From Anadara kagoshimensis (lineage: Eukaryota; Mollusca; Bivalvia; Arcoida; Arcidae): a stretch of 64,000 bases of DNA. This document shows, one piece after another, positions 62,061 through 64,000 of this stretch (positions are counted from its first letter, which is position 1; every line of letters begins with the position of its first letter). The stretch lies in assembly GCA_021292105.1 (NCBI GenBank), contig CM037870.1, forward strand, positions 19,747,424 through 19,811,423. The letters run 5' to 3'. The notes beneath the pieces are model-generated. The model was not told the DNA's origin and did no database searches. It worked only from the letters and a program-made list of their open reading frames with translations. The translations under genes were made by a program, and so were the position numbers.

Positions 62061-62325
62061 AAAATTATCGGAATTTTCAATTCGGGTACCTTATCATGTC
62101 CAAGACTTTATAATTAAAAAACTTTGAAAATGAAACTTTAAAACAGCCTTCGCATTTGTCTCTATTCCGACATAATCTACATAAATCTTTATTTCTAACA
62201 TAACAAGATCTCACTCTTTTAGTACTCTCTCTAACACTAATAAACCATAGATTGATATAAATCATCGGTGCAAAATGGAAATTGTACCAGTTGTTAATTA
62301 AGCGGCTTTAGTTAAAGTTCTCACT

Positions 62326-64000
62326 CGGTTTTTAAGCATGTTGCTTCTCTTAACCAGTAATTTAATTGCTTGTTTATTTACATGTTTAATACACCTGCTG
62401 AATGTAACAAGTGCATATTCTAAGACTTGAAAAACATGATGATAATCAGAACGTCGTTAATAAATCACACTACATCATTGCCGAGACACAGGTCAGTTGG
62501 TACAAAACATACAGAAAATAATGGTCGTCCCTTCATCTTTTTGTTTTTCAGTCCTTTGACCAAATTAAGCTAATCAATTTCTCATAATATATCTATGTTA
62601 TTTGCTTTAGTATTTATAGATTACAAAACTCTTAATCGTATTTTAGAAATAGAGTCTCATTCACGAAACAAGAAGAGATAACTTTTAGTTAACCGGATTA
62701 CAGATCGTTAAATGCGATTTGTATCACATTCTTGAAAGTCTAGAACTATTAACCAGTTGCTTATTCACCCTTGAAATAGTTCAAATAAATATTAAGAAAT
62801 ATATAACGAAAATCCTGTTAATTTCTGCATGATGAGTCTTAAACATTCATTGATAAGCCTATACATGTCGATAACGCAAGTTTTAACGTCAACTGCTTCG
62901 TAGTAGTATTAAGTTGTTTTTAGACTATTTGAAACATTTCCTCTGACAAAACGCCATTCTGAACAAACCACAAATGTTCCTTCTCTTAAATTCTCGTATA
63001 TATCAAAATCAAATATACTAATCCATATCCGAATCACAATTCAGATGCAAAGTAAAGATTTTGATCGAGGAAAAGTACATAGTCGGTTTTTAAGCATGTT
63101 GATGCTTTTAACCAGTAATTTAATTGCTTGTTTATTAACATAATTTAATACACCTACTGGATGTAACAAGTGTATATTCTGTTTTAAGACTTGAAAAACA
63201 TGATGATAATTAAAACATCGTTAATAGATCACTAAATCAATACCAGTGATGTTGCCGAGACACAGGTCAGTTGGTACAAAACTTGCATACAGAAAATAAT
63301 GACAGTCCCTTCATCTTACTGTTTTTCAGTCCTTTGGCCAAATTTAGCTAATCATTTTCCTCAGAATATATCTATGTAATTTGCTTTAGTATTCATATTT
63401 TACAAAATCCTTAATCGAATTTTAAAAATCGAGTCTCATTCACGAAACAAGAACAGATAACTTTTAGTTAACCGGATTACAGATCGTTAAATGCGATTTG
63501 CATCACAGTCCGGAAAATCTAGAACTATTTACCAGTTGCTTATTCACCCTTGTAATAGTTTAAATAAGTATATAAAGTGTTAATCAAAATCGTGTTAATG
63601 TCTGCATGATGAGCCTAAAACATTCATTGATAAGCGGCATATCCATGTCGATAACGTCAGTTTAAACCTCAACTACTTATTATAATATACTTATTTTTCA
63701 TTAGCTTTGACAAAATTCCTCTGACAATACGCTATTCTGAACAAACACAAATATTCCTTCTCTTTTAAATTCTAATTATAATCAAAATCAAACATACTAA
63801 TCCATGTCCGAATCGCAATTCAGATGCAAAGTAAAAGTTTTTAAAAAACAAGTTAGTTTAAACACAAGTCACAGTTGAGAGGTTAAGTACATAGTCGGTT
63901 TTTAAGCATATTGCTGCTTTACACCAGTAATTTAATTGCTTGTACATTTACATATTTAATACACCTGCTGAATATTACAAGTGCATATTCTGTTTTAAGA
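62326..64000. repeat. Tandem array, about 0.76-0.81-kb units, running off the window
   Basis: Units start with cggtttttaagcat at 62326, 63084 and 63896. Each contains accagtaatttaattgcttg, aatacacctgctgaatgtaa, gagacacaggtcagttggta, cattcacgaaacaagaa.ag, gttaaccggattacagatcg, aaatgcgattt and gcatgatgag. The two complete units end with an element A core (tccgaatcacaattcagatg, caaagtaaa). Non-coding. Confidence 0.85.

Overview
The window is nuclear DNA from an animal, most likely a bivalve mollusc. The sequence is strongly AT-rich. Both genes are split by GT-AG introns and both are on the plus strand. The intergenic DNA is full of tRNA-derived SINEs, short inverted-repeat elements (MITEs) and tandem repeats of the kind familiar from bivalve genomes. 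The species assignment is an inference; both gene families occur widely in animals.

Region 1 (1-12128) holds the 3' part of a Castor zinc-finger transcription factor gene (CASZ1 / Drosophila castor orthologue). Nine coding exons splice in frame into 1489 residues plus the stop. They carry twelve castor-type zinc-finger units, an AT-hook-like motif and long low-complexity linkers. The N-terminal exons lie upstream of the window or were not recognised. The segment before the first visible exon holds a cluster of five X-box-like (RFX-type) palindromes. The introns carry SINEs, MITEs and a decayed duplicate of an exon end.

Region 2 (12129-25270) is 3' UTR and intergenic DNA with several MITE families, SINEs, microsatellites, a nested MITE-in-repeat insertion, an 800-bp field of recurring CACTGCTG motifs and a local segmental duplication.

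Region 3 (25271-31271) holds a complete small gene for a secreted CAP-superfamily (SCP/TAPS, CRISP-like) protein of 275 residues. Its order is signal peptide, CAP domain, cysteine-rich hinge, EGF-like module and C-terminal ShK-like six-cysteine module, in nine coding exons.

Region 4 (31272-43288) looks like the debris of local amplification of that gene's 3' end. It has tandem copies of the 3' flank, two more diverged flank copies (one broken by a SINE), a degenerate ShK exon, and many copies of a dispersed repeat called element A here. A lone decayed exon resembling the copper-binding end of a multicopper oxidase (laccase-like) lies at 42.74 kb.

Region 5 (43289-64000) has no convincing gene. 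Its main structure is a 2952-bp non-autonomous DNA transposon at 45531-48482, with 97-bp identical terminal inverted repeats, TG...CA ends and a 5-bp target duplication. Other structures are a 343-bp MITE, three sets of tandem repeats with units of roughly 170-800 bp, further element A copies and a few weak exon-like ORFs.

The two genes have no visible functional link: one encodes a nuclear transcription factor, the other a secreted protein. No rRNA gene, true tRNA gene, CRISPR array or prokaryotic operon was seen.
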